Source: Cribrihabitans_A neustonicus | GTDB lineage: Bacteria > Pseudomonadota > Alphaproteobacteria > Rhodobacterales > Rhodobacteraceae | Direction: 5' to 3' | Assembly: GCF_048820895.1 (NCBI RefSeq) | Contig: NZ_JBMERQ010000003.1 | Location: 248,001-312,000, forward strand | DNA: 64,000 bases | Shown here: one piece after another, positions 38,645 through 47,875 of the stretch | How positions within the stretch are numbered: the first letter of the stretch is position 1 | Layout: each line of letters begins with the position of its first letter | Program-made: the position numbers and the translations under genes | Notes under the pieces: generated by a model | The model's database searches: none | Seen by the model: only the letters and a program-made list of their open reading frames with translations | What the model was told of the DNA's origin: nothing

Positions 38645-38866
38645 ATGAGACATACAATAATGCTGAACCTGAAAGAAAAGCACGCTGCTATGCTCGATGA
38701 GATGAGCGGCTTTTACTGTGATACGCCCGAAGACATGCTGCGTCTTGCCATCGAATGGGCGTATGTCGTCTTCCGTAAGGACGAGCTGGACGCATTGCAG
38801 GAGTGCTTTGACTTCAAAGATGCAGCCCGCAAAAAGCCGGAAGACGACGATCTGATCCCGTTTTAG
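38645..38866 (+). CDS. small protein after the relaxase, function unknown
   Basis: 73-residue protein beginning MRHTIMLNLKEKHAAMLDEM and ending KPEDDDLIPF. It has a strong GAAAGGAGA ribosome-binding site and lies 15 bases behind the relaxase, so it is probably in the same operon. The N-terminal half could form a ribbon-helix-helix-like unit, but I do not recognise a family. Its stop overlaps the stop of the convergent H-NS-like gene. Confidence 0.6.
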   Translation: MRHTIMLNLKEKHAAMLDEMSGFYCDTPEDMLRLAIEWAYVVFRKDELDALQECFDFKDAARKKPEDDDLIPF

Positions 38867-39186
38867 ATTTCCAGGTCTTCGATGGATTTCCCGGCTTCCA
38901 GAGCGGCGTGAACCCATGCGGGTTTACGCCCGCGTCCGCTCCAGGTCTGGGACGGATCTTCTGGATTGGCGTATTTGGCGGCAGCTTTCGTGCTGGACTT
39001 ACGCCCCTTGCCACCATGCAAGGCAATCACGTCCTCGAATGACACGCCATGTTTTTCGGCAACGGCCAGAATTTCAGCATAGGCGTTTTGCTTGGCTTCT
39101 TTTTCCACTTCTACCTTGCGGGCTTCAATGTCTTTGGCCAGCGCGTCCAGCTCCGCCGGGCTCAGTCCAGTCAGATCAATTCCCAT
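38863..39186 (-). CDS. H-NS family nucleoid protein (HvrA/Spb type)
   Basis: 107 residues. The N-terminal half is a coiled-coil oligomerization region (ELDALAKDIEARKVEVEKEA) and the C-terminal half has the H-NS DNA-binding signature YANPEDPSQTWSGRGRKPAWV. Such proteins silence AT-rich incoming DNA. Here it is carried by the element itself, next to AT-rich cargo, so it may keep cargo genes quiet. Confidence 0.9.
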   Translation of the reverse strand: MGIDLTGLSPAELDALAKDIEARKVEVEKEAKQNAYAEILAVAEKHGVSFEDVIALHGGKGRKSSTKAAAKYANPEDPSQTWSGRGRKPAWVHAALEAGKSIEDLEI

Positions 39187-39416
39187 GTGTTCCTCGCGTT
39201 TTTGTTTGCTCGGTCAAAGCAGAAAAGAGGTTTTGAGGCAAGCGCTTGCCGCTATAACGCCGTGCAAACGTGCATAAAATCGCACAGGTGATTTCTCTCC
39301 CCTTCCTTCCAATCAAGAGCAGCCGCCCACCATCAGGCCTTTATGAGCCGAGGATGATGGGGACGGGGCCGAAAGGCCCTGATGGTCGGGGCCTCCTTGA
39401 TCTAAAGGAGGAGAGA

Positions 39417-39596
39417 ATGAAACTCACCACACGATTTGAAGCCGCAAAGCTCAGCGATAACGAACTGCGCGGCCTGCTGCGCAAAACCTTCAACGCTCTG
39501 GCCGCCAGCGCCCCAAACACACCGGAACGCTGGAATGCTCTGGCAACACTGGAAGCATTGCAGGCGGAGTTGAATGCACGGGTGCAACTCCATTAG
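39417..39596 (+). CDS. small hypothetical protein
   Basis: 59-residue protein MKLTTRFEAAKLSDNELRGL...NARVQLH with a very strong ribosome-binding site (AAAGGAGGAGAGA). The open frame to its left lacks coding character. It is predicted helical and charged. No family is recognised. The 230-base gap to its left holds a GC-rich repeat-like stretch (GGGGACGGGGCC...GGTCGGGGCC). Confidence 0.55.
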   Translation: MKLTTRFEAAKLSDNELRGLLRKTFNALAASAPNTPERWNALATLEALQAELNARVQLH

Positions 39597-39694
39597 TCTT
39601 AGCTGAACGCTCAAGCATGATTATAGGTTAACAAATTGAACTCAACGAGATACGATTGGAAATCGTCGCTATTTCGTCGCATCGGTGTTCGCTC

Positions 39695-41299
39695 CTAAAA
39701 GCCAATGTCTGGCAAGTTTAGGAAGTCGTCTTCGTCACCTTCGTCATCGTACCCGTACCTTGTTCGGCTAATCGCCCTCTTGTTTTGAACCTTGATGCTG
39801 TCAATATGTTGATTGAAGTCGATAAGTTTAATTTCTTTCTTTGCCAGGTAGTCAAACTCAGAAGCAAAGTCACCTGAAAATTTTGCGCCGGAAAACCCTT
39901 GGGCGCGCGCAACAAGGTTGACCAGCCAATTTGCATCCATAGTGCTGAGACTGTTTCCTAGCCCTAGTTTCGGCTTTCGCTTCAAAATTCCATCAACGTG
40001 AGCTTGGACAAGAAGAGCTCTTATGTGTGCATTTCTGGATTTGGTTAACTCCTCGATCATCGGTATGGGGAGATCGATTCCACACACAATCAGCAACCAC
40101 ACCATCCAAAGGACTTCATGGTGATGATTTAATGCCAAGCTGCGCCCGACAATGATCTCGGCTACAGAAAGCCACCCTTCATTGTCGATTGGCTCCCCAA
40201 GTGCGACCCGCTTCGCTACAAGAAGGCACGCATAATCAATAGCGTGAGGATGTTTTTGAACTATTCGTTGAATGTTATTCTCTACAAACTCCCAGTGAGC
40301 AGAGTTATATACTCGTCCTTCATCGAATGAACGGAACAAGATTTTTATAGGGCTGTCAGATCCGCTGTCTTTGGCCGCGTCAATGGCTTCACATATAGCG
40401 CGTTCAATCTTGTCATAGGTATTATTGAAAGGGCCCCGATTGGGCATATGATCGCGCAGCCGCTGCGCCCATAAATCGTTGATCGGCTCCAAGCTCGAGT
40501 ATATTTTCGTCTTGTGATCATTCAGATTCAATTCGTATGTCGCCAAAACTTCGCGCAAATGTGAAAGTACGGACTGAGCATCATGCTCGGTTCGCAAGCC
40601 GATGTAATAGTCATCGACGTGCCTGACCGCCCCAACAATCGTGTCGCCTACGGCGCTATCCAGCTCGTGGTCAATTTTTGATAGGATGAATTCGGCAACT
40701 AGACGGTAGGCATCTGGTCCAACCAGAACACCGCGTGTATTTCCTCGCTGCGCATTGCGAACAAAAAAATCTAGAGCGTTAAAGCGGATTGCCGTAGAGT
40801 CTTTGTTTGTGTCGCCCTTAGATTCTTCAATTCCATGTGCTGCCCAAGCAATAGAATGGGTGTAGATGCTAGGAAAACACTGTGCGATGTCAGCTTTTAG
40901 AATAAAGGGAGCGTACCGAAGGTTTTTGGACGTATGCTTTGAAAGTTCCGATAGAGATGGCACCTTTACAGCACGCTCGGCTCCCTCGTCCATTCGCTTG
41001 GGTATACCTATTGAGTAGTTTGACAGCTCATAATTTTTTTCGAATTTTTTCCAGTTTTTCCAAATGAAGCTGGAAATATGGAAGTATGATACGATATTTG
41101 GCGTGCCAAAGAAGCGACGGCTACCATCGTGTTTGGTACCACTGTAACGAACATATTCGGTTTTTCGTTCGTGAAACTTCTTCCCGTCTAGATTCGCAAC
41201 TAGGCCGTGGAATGCCCGCTTTGCGTCATTGGAGACAAAGCAAGGTGGTAACGTTTCAGGGTATAATCCTGAGTTAATGAGGTGAAATCTGGACTTCAT
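39695..41299 (-). CDS. reverse transcriptase of the Abi/UG (defence-associated) group
   Basis: 534 residues. RT motifs are in order: ILKADIAQCFPSIYTHSIAWAAHG (motif A with catalytic Asp, plus the IYTHSxxWAxHG block typical of Abi/UG RTs), GVLVGPDAYRLVAEFIL (motif B), AVRHVDDYYIGL (motif C, Asp 229-230), and LNDHKTKIY (motif D). No maturase, endonuclease or retron partner is seen, and the C-terminal about 250 residues are a helical extension. The AT-rich composition differs from the chromosome. Relatives act against phages; the exact DRT/Abi class cannot be set by eye. Confidence 0.85.
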   Translation of the reverse strand: MKSRFHLINSGLYPETLPPCFVSNDAKRAFHGLVANLDGKKFHERKTEYVRYSGTKHDGSRRFFGTPNIVSYFHISSFIWKNWKKFEKNYELSNYSIGIPKRMDEGAERAVKVPSLSELSKHTSKNLRYAPFILKADIAQCFPSIYTHSIAWAAHGIEESKGDTNKDSTAIRFNALDFFVRNAQRGNTRGVLVGPDAYRLVAEFILSKIDHELDSAVGDTIVGAVRHVDDYYIGLRTEHDAQSVLSHLREVLATYELNLNDHKTKIYSSLEPINDLWAQRLRDHMPNRGPFNNTYDKIERAICEAIDAAKDSGSDSPIKILFRSFDEGRVYNSAHWEFVENNIQRIVQKHPHAIDYACLLVAKRVALGEPIDNEGWLSVAEIIVGRSLALNHHHEVLWMVWLLIVCGIDLPIPMIEELTKSRNAHIRALLVQAHVDGILKRKPKLGLGNSLSTMDANWLVNLVARAQGFSGAKFSGDFASEFDYLAKKEIKLIDFNQHIDSIKVQNKRAISRTRYGYDDEGDEDDFLNLPDIGF

Positions 41300-41358
41300 C
41301 GTCGCAGGTAAGCAACTTGTGATGGTTTTTGCAAGAAGGATTTCGTGAATTTGGTGTT

Positions 41359-41643
41359 TTAAAACAAAGACATCTGCGCGCAGTTCCAGCCGACACGCTT
41401 GGCCTCGCAGTCCAGCCAGTCCGTGACATAGGCCAACGCTCCGCCATACTCGGCCACGCTTCCGACGGCGATGAAATGTGATCTATAGCCAGTTGCACTA
41501 ACGGGTATTGAGAAGCGAGGATCGAACCGTAGTTCGATATGATCGGCCATGCCGAGCCAATTTGGTGTGTAGGTGATGTTTAGCTCGATCCCGCGCCATA
41601 TGATGTTGTAAACTTCCATGTCTTGCAACTCCGTCATCGACAC
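41359..41643 (-). CDS. small hypothetical protein downstream of ArdA
   Basis: 94-residue protein starting MSMTELQDMEVYNIIWRGIELNITYTPNWLG and ending NCAQMSLF. Its start overlaps the ardA stop by ten bases, so the two are co-translated. Proteins of this size and look often accompany ardA on alphaproteobacterial plasmids; no function known to me. Confidence 0.65.
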   Translation of the reverse strand: MSMTELQDMEVYNIIWRGIELNITYTPNWLGMADHIELRFDPRFSIPVSATGYRSHFIAVGSVAEYGGALAYVTDWLDCEAKRVGWNCAQMSLF

Positions 41644-42131
41644 GCATAGACGAGGGTTTCGCCCGCGATTTCGGTTTCGGTGAAGTCCACAGCCAGATCA
41701 CGGGCGATGGCGTCATAATCAATGTAGAACCGCAAGGATTCAGGGATGTCGCCGTAAAGCCCTTCCTCCACGAACATTTCTGCTAGTTCGCGTATACTGG
41801 TCGCAGGGTAGATTTCCACGTCGAAACGGCGCGGGTCTGGGTCAAACTCATACCCGCACTCACCGACCGCAATGATGATCACCTGCTTGTCGTGATTGTC
41901 CAGTTCTTCCACCAGCTCGAAATACTGCGGCAGGTTGGCTTGATTGATGCCGATGGCGGTGGCCAGTGCGCAATCAATGGCCTCGCCGTCAATGAACTGG
42001 ATTTCAAACTCCTCGACCTTCTGGCCGTAGTCGTTCCGCAGGGCTGCGGCATTGGTTTCGTAATCAGCCATGTCCTCGAAATAGAAGCCAGTGGCGGAGA
42101 TGTCGTAGGGCTGGGCAAACAGGAGAGTCAT
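41634..42131 (-). CDS. ardA: antirestriction protein ArdA
   Basis: 165-residue highly acidic protein. ArdA features visible are the N-terminal YDISATGFYFED, the central IDGEAIDCALATAIGINQANLPQYFELVEEL, and the C-terminal LRFYIDYDAIARDLAVDFTETE. ArdA mimics bent DNA to block type I restriction enzymes during entry. ATG at 42131 is chosen because the family begins there; the frame runs left to 42623 without coding character and crosses a terminator. Confidence 0.9.
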   Translation of the reverse strand: MTLLFAQPYDISATGFYFEDMADYETNAAALRNDYGQKVEEFEIQFIDGEAIDCALATAIGINQANLPQYFELVEELDNHDKQVIIIAVGECGYEFDPDPRRFDVEIYPATSIRELAEMFVEEGLYGDIPESLRFYIDYDAIARDLAVDFTETEIAGETLVYACR

Positions 42132-42432
42132 AACGTCCTCGCTTTCTTTAGGTTGAAGGCGAAGCCGTCCTGATGACCCCGCGCTTGAACCTCTGCCCAG
42201 CGGCGAGCGTCCCAATAAAAAAGCCGCGCATGCGCGGCTTCGGGACGTCTCGATCAAACCTTCCGGTGATGGGTCAACATCTTCTCGGGAGACCGCGATA
42301 GCGGCGGCAAGACGATTGACCCACAGCCGCCAGGCGTCAACGGATTTGATGCAAGCTGAAAGAACAGGTTCCAAGCGTGCCAGGGCACGCGTCAGATTAA
42401 GGGTGGCGGCATCCCTGCCGCCGACATCCAGT
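42132..42432. other. gap between the AIPR gene and ardA
   Basis: About 300 bases of noncoding sequence holding the terminator at 42216-42243 and presumably the leftward ardA promoter. No gene is seen on either strand. Confidence 0.5.
42216..42243 (-). terminator. intrinsic terminator after the AIPR gene
   Basis: AAGCCGCGCATGCGCGGCTT, a perfect palindrome, followed on the leftward strand by TTTTTATTGGG. Confidence 0.8.
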
Positions 42433-44100
42433 TCATGCAAACTCGAATTGCAACTGACCGATCCCCAACTCTCTTTGAATAAGTTCTTTGGTTTTTGCAG
42501 AGCGGAATACGCGATAGTATGATTGCGTATGGTGCTCCTTGGCAATCTTTGAGATAATCTCATGAGCCTGAGAGATGTACGTGTCGAATTGATCTTCAGG
42601 AGGAACATCAAGGCCATTCGCATTTGCTAACAGCTTCATGCAATACATTAGGTGCCATTGAGCATAGCCAATAAACTCATTGTCCCCCTCGGTGATGTTT
42701 CCGCCTCGCATTGTGATTAGGTGATCATCCCTATATTCGCTTACATACATATAGAGCTTTGCCACCCTTACCAGATAGTTTGCATCCAAGCTCTCCGAGA
42801 ATACACGGCTATACTGGTTTCCAAAAATTTCATCAGACACGGTCTTGGCTTGATGAGGCTCCTCCAAGTGGTAAGCGACAATTGCTTGCCCCAGCTTTAG
42901 GGAGTCCACTTTTGGTTTGTTACCATGTGTTTCAAACTGGTTCTTTTTCCGTTCATAAAGGAGCCCGTTATCGTCAAATACTGCTCCTATCTTCTTCTGA
43001 ATTTGGTCATTTGCTTTCAGATCCCGTGGGGCAATCCTTGCTTGGCTGTTCGTAGCAATGGCAATCTTTTCTGAAATGTCACCCCTGCTAGAAGCGAAAA
43101 TCTTTACCAGCAATATAACTTGGCCAATTTTCTCCGGCCGCTTCTTAAAGGCGTTGTACAGAGAGTAAGATGTTTGCGCGCCGTTCACGATTTGAAAATC
43201 GGAAAGCTTGATCTTAGACCCCCTAACAGGTTGATGCGAAAAATCTTTCGCAATTATAGTTATCCCGTTGTTTAGATACCAGAACAAATGGTTGTCATCT
43301 GATAGCGCGCTGTTTTGAATTTGTCGATTAAATCCGCCTTCAAGTCCCAAATATCCTCTGATGTTCTCATCAAAGAGGTGCCTTTTTATTGAATCTCCCT
43401 CGGGTGAGGAAATCATTTTGATGTATGAGGCAGCGTCTACATTCGCAATCAAACCTCGAATATCACAGTCGATGCGCTCAAATTTTTGCACATCGATACA
43501 ATCTAGCACACCGTCTTCTCTAGGCCTGCTGTCGGAAGAAAGGAGGCTAGTAATAGTCCAAAATGGAATCTCCTCAAAGGATACCATATCGTACTGTCGG
43601 CAAAATGCAGATAATCTCTGCTTCTCCAAATCAATCAACGGAAGCGTGTTGGAAACAAGGAATATCCGAAAGAAAATGGTCTTTCCCTGCTCAATGAGCC
43701 TCCATATATCGTTAATTTTTGCCGCAAGTACAGAGTTTACACTGTTGAGGAGACCGTCAGTTCTGTTTGCGACATCTGTTATTAGCGATATTAACTTGTC
43801 GATTTCGGAGCCGGGAAAATTCTTTCCAGCGTTCTTGACTGATTGTGCGTACTTGCTTTGAACTATGGAAATATATGCTGATCCACCTTCTTCACGGATA
43901 TGGATTGCATCAGCGCCGCGATCATTCCCGCCATCAGTGATGAGGGAGGAGATTTCTTCGTCGGACCGAGGGAACAGGGTCTCAAGAGACATGTACAGAA
44001 AACCAAACCCTTTTTCCTTTGCGCCAATACGGTTGAGTACACGTTGTACCTTCCCATCGATCATAGAAAATTCTAGCTGAGTGATCTTTCTGTTGGTCAT
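42433..44100 (-). CDS. AIPR-type abortive infection protein
   Basis: 555 residues. The N-terminal part has GADAIHIREEGG and SIVQSKYAQS, a D...QxK pattern like restriction-endonuclease-fold nucleases. The middle part carries the AIPR signature: FWYLNNGITIIAKDF, DFQIVNGAQTSYSLY and IAIATNSQARIAPRDLKAND. These proteins were first linked to abortive phage infection. Low GC and position between ardA and an IS remnant mark it as cargo. It ends at its own terminator. Confidence 0.87.
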   Translation of the reverse strand: MTNRKITQLEFSMIDGKVQRVLNRIGAKEKGFGFLYMSLETLFPRSDEEISSLITDGGNDRGADAIHIREEGGSAYISIVQSKYAQSVKNAGKNFPGSEIDKLISLITDVANRTDGLLNSVNSVLAAKINDIWRLIEQGKTIFFRIFLVSNTLPLIDLEKQRLSAFCRQYDMVSFEEIPFWTITSLLSSDSRPREDGVLDCIDVQKFERIDCDIRGLIANVDAASYIKMISSPEGDSIKRHLFDENIRGYLGLEGGFNRQIQNSALSDDNHLFWYLNNGITIIAKDFSHQPVRGSKIKLSDFQIVNGAQTSYSLYNAFKKRPEKIGQVILLVKIFASSRGDISEKIAIATNSQARIAPRDLKANDQIQKKIGAVFDDNGLLYERKKNQFETHGNKPKVDSLKLGQAIVAYHLEEPHQAKTVSDEIFGNQYSRVFSESLDANYLVRVAKLYMYVSEYRDDHLITMRGGNITEGDNEFIGYAQWHLMYCMKLLANANGLDVPPEDQFDTYISQAHEIISKIAKEHHTQSYYRVFRSAKTKELIQRELGIGQLQFEFA

Positions 44101-44385
44101 GTGTAGAGCTTGCTCAAAGTGTAAGATTGAACTGATACTTCACCTTAACGTTGAGGAGTTCAACCGTCTCTTGTTGAGTTTCAGGAGTTTTCAACTACGC
44201 TATTGGCTGGCAGCTCTTGAAGGGGTGCTCAACTGCCAACCAAATGCTTCCCCTCCCCTGCGCGGCAACACATAAGTGCGCTCAATCCAGAAGCAGGTCA
44301 GGCGAGGCTAAAACGTTCAAAAGCCAAGATTTTGAACACAGAATGGCCGAGCCCATGAGTTGAAGCTCTCACAGATGAACTAGGG

Positions 44386-44663
44386 GTTTAGACCCGCGGT
44401 TTGGTGGCTCGGATCAGGGCGGTGGAACGCGCCACTTTCGAACCTTTCCGGGCGTCTTCGACGCGCTCCCGTTGGCGCCACTTGGCCGCGGTCTTGACGT
44501 TGATACCGAGCTTCCGGCTCAGCGCCGCGTTCAAGGCCTGCGATCGTTGTATGAGAGCTCGGATGGCGTGCGTGGTCCGTGGCGCTGCCGCGAAGAAATT
44601 GTCCCATAGGACATCCATGTGATGATCACAAATTGGTAGACCACCACACCCCGGGTCTAAACA
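44386..44663. mobile_element. IS481-type remnant with terminal inverted repeats (278 bp)
   Basis: The left end GGTTTAGACCCGCGG...GGTGG and the right end, read inward as TGTTTAGACCCGGGG...GGTGG, form imperfect inverted repeats of about 23 bp. They enclose only the first part of a transposase, so this is an internally deleted, MITE-like copy. No clear target duplication was found. Confidence 0.7.
44388..44618 (-). pseudogene. truncated IS481-family transposase (N-terminus only)
   Basis: 76 codons. The stretch TTHAIRALIQRSQALNAALSRKLGINVKTAAKWRQRERVED is the N-terminal helix-turn-helix of IS481-family transposases, followed by GSKVARSTAL where intact proteins continue into the catalytic domain. 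Here the frame stops at the left inverted repeat; the DDE domain is absent. Confidence 0.75.
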
Positions 44664-44774
44664 GCTAAGCTAGTCTAACAAGAGGTCGCGGAAACCTGGT
44701 AAAACTGGAACATTTTTTGTCCGAACAAGCGCCGATGCTCAAGTGTCTTCAGTCGCGTCTGTATTAAGGACTTT

Positions 44775-45794
44775 CTATCTCCTAGATAGCATGCGGGCCC
44801 GAAAAAATACATTATCAACTTCGCCTTCCTCAAAAATATCTTTGCAATCCTTCACATCTCCGTTCTCACTTTGACGCGCTTGAGAGCCATCATCGCTCAT
44901 CACTAGCCAATTTGAGCCAACCTGGACCAGTGCCTCAGGATGAAGATCGTGGTTTGTGGGAATGCCAAATGGCTCGGGACTACCTTGCCCATCCCATGAA
45001 AAGAACGAAAAACTTCCGTTAGACGACACAGGGCCTGAACTGATTATTAACCCGTCATTACTCCAAACCATATCTCGAATACCACGATCGTTAAGCTGGA
45101 GCTGGGAGACCGAAGAAACGGACCAAGATTCATCTTCAGGAAAAATTTCTGCAATCAAAGCGTGCCCAGTGGTGCCTCCCGGCTGAGACAGGGGTGCTCT
45201 AAAGCCTAGCATGATACTACCATTAGGCCTAACCGACATACCCTCGATATTCAAACCACCTTCTTTTGGCGCGGTTTTCAAAATTTCATTCGTCAAAATC
45301 TCTGAAAGATCAGGGTGTGCTAGAAGAACCGGCAGCATGTCGTACTGCCGAGAAACAATACGCATATCCGACAAATCACGCGAGGGCACGTTGGTTGCAA
45401 AAAACACTCTTCGGCTTACGCGCTTCTTACCTTTCTTGCTGCGACTATGCGAGCCAATCCACCAAAGCCTATTTCCATGTTTGGCTATTGCTTCAAAATC
45501 AATTTCAGGTTCTTCGAGGTCAAGCGAAAGGAGGTTGCCTAAATCAAAGGAAGCAATTGGAGCGCCGCCCCAGATGTCGAAGCTATGGACTATATTCGTC
45601 TCGTCATTTGCAACAAGTAAAGTTGTTCCGTCGATACGAATGGCTGCTGACCCATCGCAAATTCCGAAATATTTGATGGAGGCTGTTTCTGTCCAGGAAC
45701 TTTCGGAGTTTTCCGCCATTGCCCGCACCGCAGGAAACAGGAACAATATACAGCTTGCAATGATTGCTCTTTTCAAGTTCATAATATTTCTCAT
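44775..45794 (-). CDS. exported DUF3616-type protein
   Basis: 339 residues. Residues 1-28 form a signal peptide (KRAIIASCILFLFPAVRAMAE). The mature part looks like a beta-propeller: LLVANDETNIVHSFD, DFEAIAKHGNRLWWIGSHSRSKKG, NIEGMSVRPNGSIMLGFRAPL and HPEALVQVGSNWLVMSDDG repeat-like blades fit DUF3616. Function unknown. AT-rich cargo gene. Confidence 0.75.
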   Translation of the reverse strand: MRNIMNLKRAIIASCILFLFPAVRAMAENSESSWTETASIKYFGICDGSAAIRIDGTTLLVANDETNIVHSFDIWGGAPIASFDLGNLLSLDLEEPEIDFEAIAKHGNRLWWIGSHSRSKKGKKRVSRRVFFATNVPSRDLSDMRIVSRQYDMLPVLLAHPDLSEILTNEILKTAPKEGGLNIEGMSVRPNGSIMLGFRAPLSQPGGTTGHALIAEIFPEDESWSVSSVSQLQLNDRGIRDMVWSNDGLIISSGPVSSNGSFSFFSWDGQGSPEPFGIPTNHDLHPEALVQVGSNWLVMSDDGSQARQSENGDVKDCKDIFEEGEVDNVFFRARMLSRR

Positions 45795-45895
45795 CGATTC
45801 TTGCGAAGTCTAGTTGAGCAGCTTCGAGAATCTAGACCGCCCAACTTAACGATTGCCATTGAAGTGTGAAGCAGGAAGAATCCTACCTATTCCAT

Positions 45896-47614
45896 TTAAA
45901 CGTTCAGAAGCTGTTTGGACTTTGGTCGAAATTGATTTTTCATGATCGCAAAAAGTCGACGCTCGTCAGTCATCAGGCCGTTAACATCACGCCTGAAAGT
46001 CTTTGTCTCAACTGAGACACCAAATCCATTGCTTGCTGCATTGGCTACGTTGCCGCCGAGAGTGACAACTGCACGGTCCCTAACTGCAATAATGATATCA
46101 GCGTGGCTGGGAAATCTGCTTTTGGTTTCAGCTTGGTCGTATGTGGTTTCGTTTTTACCTCTCCATTGGCAAAGTATGTCACCAACTTGAGGTTTAGCTT
46201 CATCAAGGCGATATCCCCAAAAATCACGCTCTCGACCAAGAACTCTATTCTGAATGGATTCGTGTATGTATGTTGAATGCCTTATGTCAAATTCAGTACG
46301 TTCGTAACCAGCATTCTCCAAAATCCAAGAAATAAAGGCGGCCGACCAAAACCAATCCCTGTCCTTGCCCGTAAGGTTGGGGTATCCACGCGCAGTCCAC
46401 ATCTCATTTATATAGTCGCTGTAAGGAGATCTGTACTCAACACCGTTACCTTTGTCGAAGCGAATCCATTCACTTACTGCTTCCTGAATTGCGCGCTCAA
46501 TCTTTGGCCTCTCATTTTTTCTCAGATACTTAGAAAAGAGATATCCTTCAATTTCCTCGCCATCCACTGCTACAGTTGCCTTTACATAGCCGTTAGCCAT
46601 TGGTCCTTCGATGACGATGGCACTTGCTCCGTAGTCTAAGCTCTGCAGTACGTTATCGTCTGAACCAGCGTCAGGCCTCGAGCGGAATTTGAGGCCTTCA
46701 GCTGCAACCCAATGCAGTCCAGCATGATCAAAGTTGTGCGCTTGCGCAGGGGGCGTTTCAGGTTTTTTTCCCTCATAGTCCCCCTCTCCAACTTTCGCAC
46801 TTCTCAAGCTACCTTCAATATCAAATGATGAAATCTGTACTTCCATATTTTTTGACATCGCCTTGTCGGCCGCAAAATTCCACCAGTTAACCCCTGCAAG
46901 TACACGGTACTCATCGAAGTCTTGAAGAAACTCTTCTAATTTTTCTTCAGCTCTTGTCTGTGTCCATCCAGAATGCTCTCCCCAATACGCCTGCCCTGTC
47001 AAGACCAGAGGCTTACTGACCACTTTACTCCAGTGGTAAATGCAAGCGCGTGCATAATCGGCCGCATTTTTTAAACGAAGCCCCTCTATTGGCGTTTGGT
47101 TCAACATCTTCTGGTTTGGATACCAAAACCAATACACTTGAGGAGCAAAATAATCTGCATACTCATCTAGGGCAGACATGATATCGGGCTCATGCCAGTT
47201 GATATAACCGAACGAAGAAACGACAAATGATCTATGCTCAATAGCTGAGCGAACTTCGCGCCCAAACATTTTGGATTTTGCCGCGTTCCAAGATGCACCG
47301 CTTACGCCATTCTCTATGTCAGCGATATAACTGTCCGGATCAAACTCCAAAAGTGCGTCTCTAACATTTTTGACGTCTCGTCTCACATCATTTCCGTCGC
47401 ACCACCCCCACACTCCAACAGATATATTTTCAGAACGGAAAGCATCAATAAGCCTCTTATTTGATTTAACCTTCCACAACCCGTTCTTGTTGTGCCCACG
47501 GATCCATGCATGAGACATGCCCATGTTCAATAGTGCACGTGTTACACTTTTTTCTGAACCAAACTTCTGTAAAGCATAGTCCGGGTTGTAGACAAAAGTT
47601 CCGTGACCAAACAT
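45896..47614 (-). CDS. multidomain protein: TIM-barrel-like, SH3-like and DUF2272 domains
   Basis: 572 residues without a signal peptide. The N-terminal about 260 residues (VGVWGWCDGNDVRRDVKNVRDALLEF, SYIADIENGVSG, YFAPQVYWFWYPNQ) resemble the barrel of GH25/DUF1906-like lysozyme-type proteins. Residues about 300-370 look like a bacterial SH3 domain (GLKFRSRPDAGSDDNVLQSLDYG). Residues about 400-560 match DUF2272 (FWSAAFISWILENAGY, FPSHADIIIAVRD), an NlpC/P60-like fold. A cell-wall-acting or effector-like role is possible but unproven. Confidence 0.65.
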   Translation of the reverse strand: MFGHGTFVYNPDYALQKFGSEKSVTRALLNMGMSHAWIRGHNKNGLWKVKSNKRLIDAFRSENISVGVWGWCDGNDVRRDVKNVRDALLEFDPDSYIADIENGVSGASWNAAKSKMFGREVRSAIEHRSFVVSSFGYINWHEPDIMSALDEYADYFAPQVYWFWYPNQKMLNQTPIEGLRLKNAADYARACIYHWSKVVSKPLVLTGQAYWGEHSGWTQTRAEEKLEEFLQDFDEYRVLAGVNWWNFAADKAMSKNMEVQISSFDIEGSLRSAKVGEGDYEGKKPETPPAQAHNFDHAGLHWVAAEGLKFRSRPDAGSDDNVLQSLDYGASAIVIEGPMANGYVKATVAVDGEEIEGYLFSKYLRKNERPKIERAIQEAVSEWIRFDKGNGVEYRSPYSDYINEMWTARGYPNLTGKDRDWFWSAAFISWILENAGYERTEFDIRHSTYIHESIQNRVLGRERDFWGYRLDEAKPQVGDILCQWRGKNETTYDQAETKSRFPSHADIIIAVRDRAVVTLGGNVANAASNGFGVSVETKTFRRDVNGLMTDERRLFAIMKNQFRPKSKQLLNV

Positions 47615-47875
47615 AGCATCCCTCTCCTTGGACTATTTCAATTTACATTCAAGTTCCCTGCTCGGATCATTTGCTTCTATCTTGCGCGTGGATTAAATAA
47701 TTCTTCTCAGAATTTTGCATCCTGCGTCGCATTTTCTCTTCAACGCATAGAAGAAACTCCGCCTCGAGAATGGGATGCTACGGTCCCGATTTTAGAGAAT
47801 TTTCTAAACCGACTCCTCAAGTTTTGCGAATTTATTTTAACCGTCAGTCGCCGAACTGGACTTCGACTTCTCAGC

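Noticed and set aside
42132..42623. N-terminal extension of ArdA to 329 residues
   Set aside because: It crosses a clear intrinsic terminator, overlaps the AIPR gene and has no ArdA similarity.
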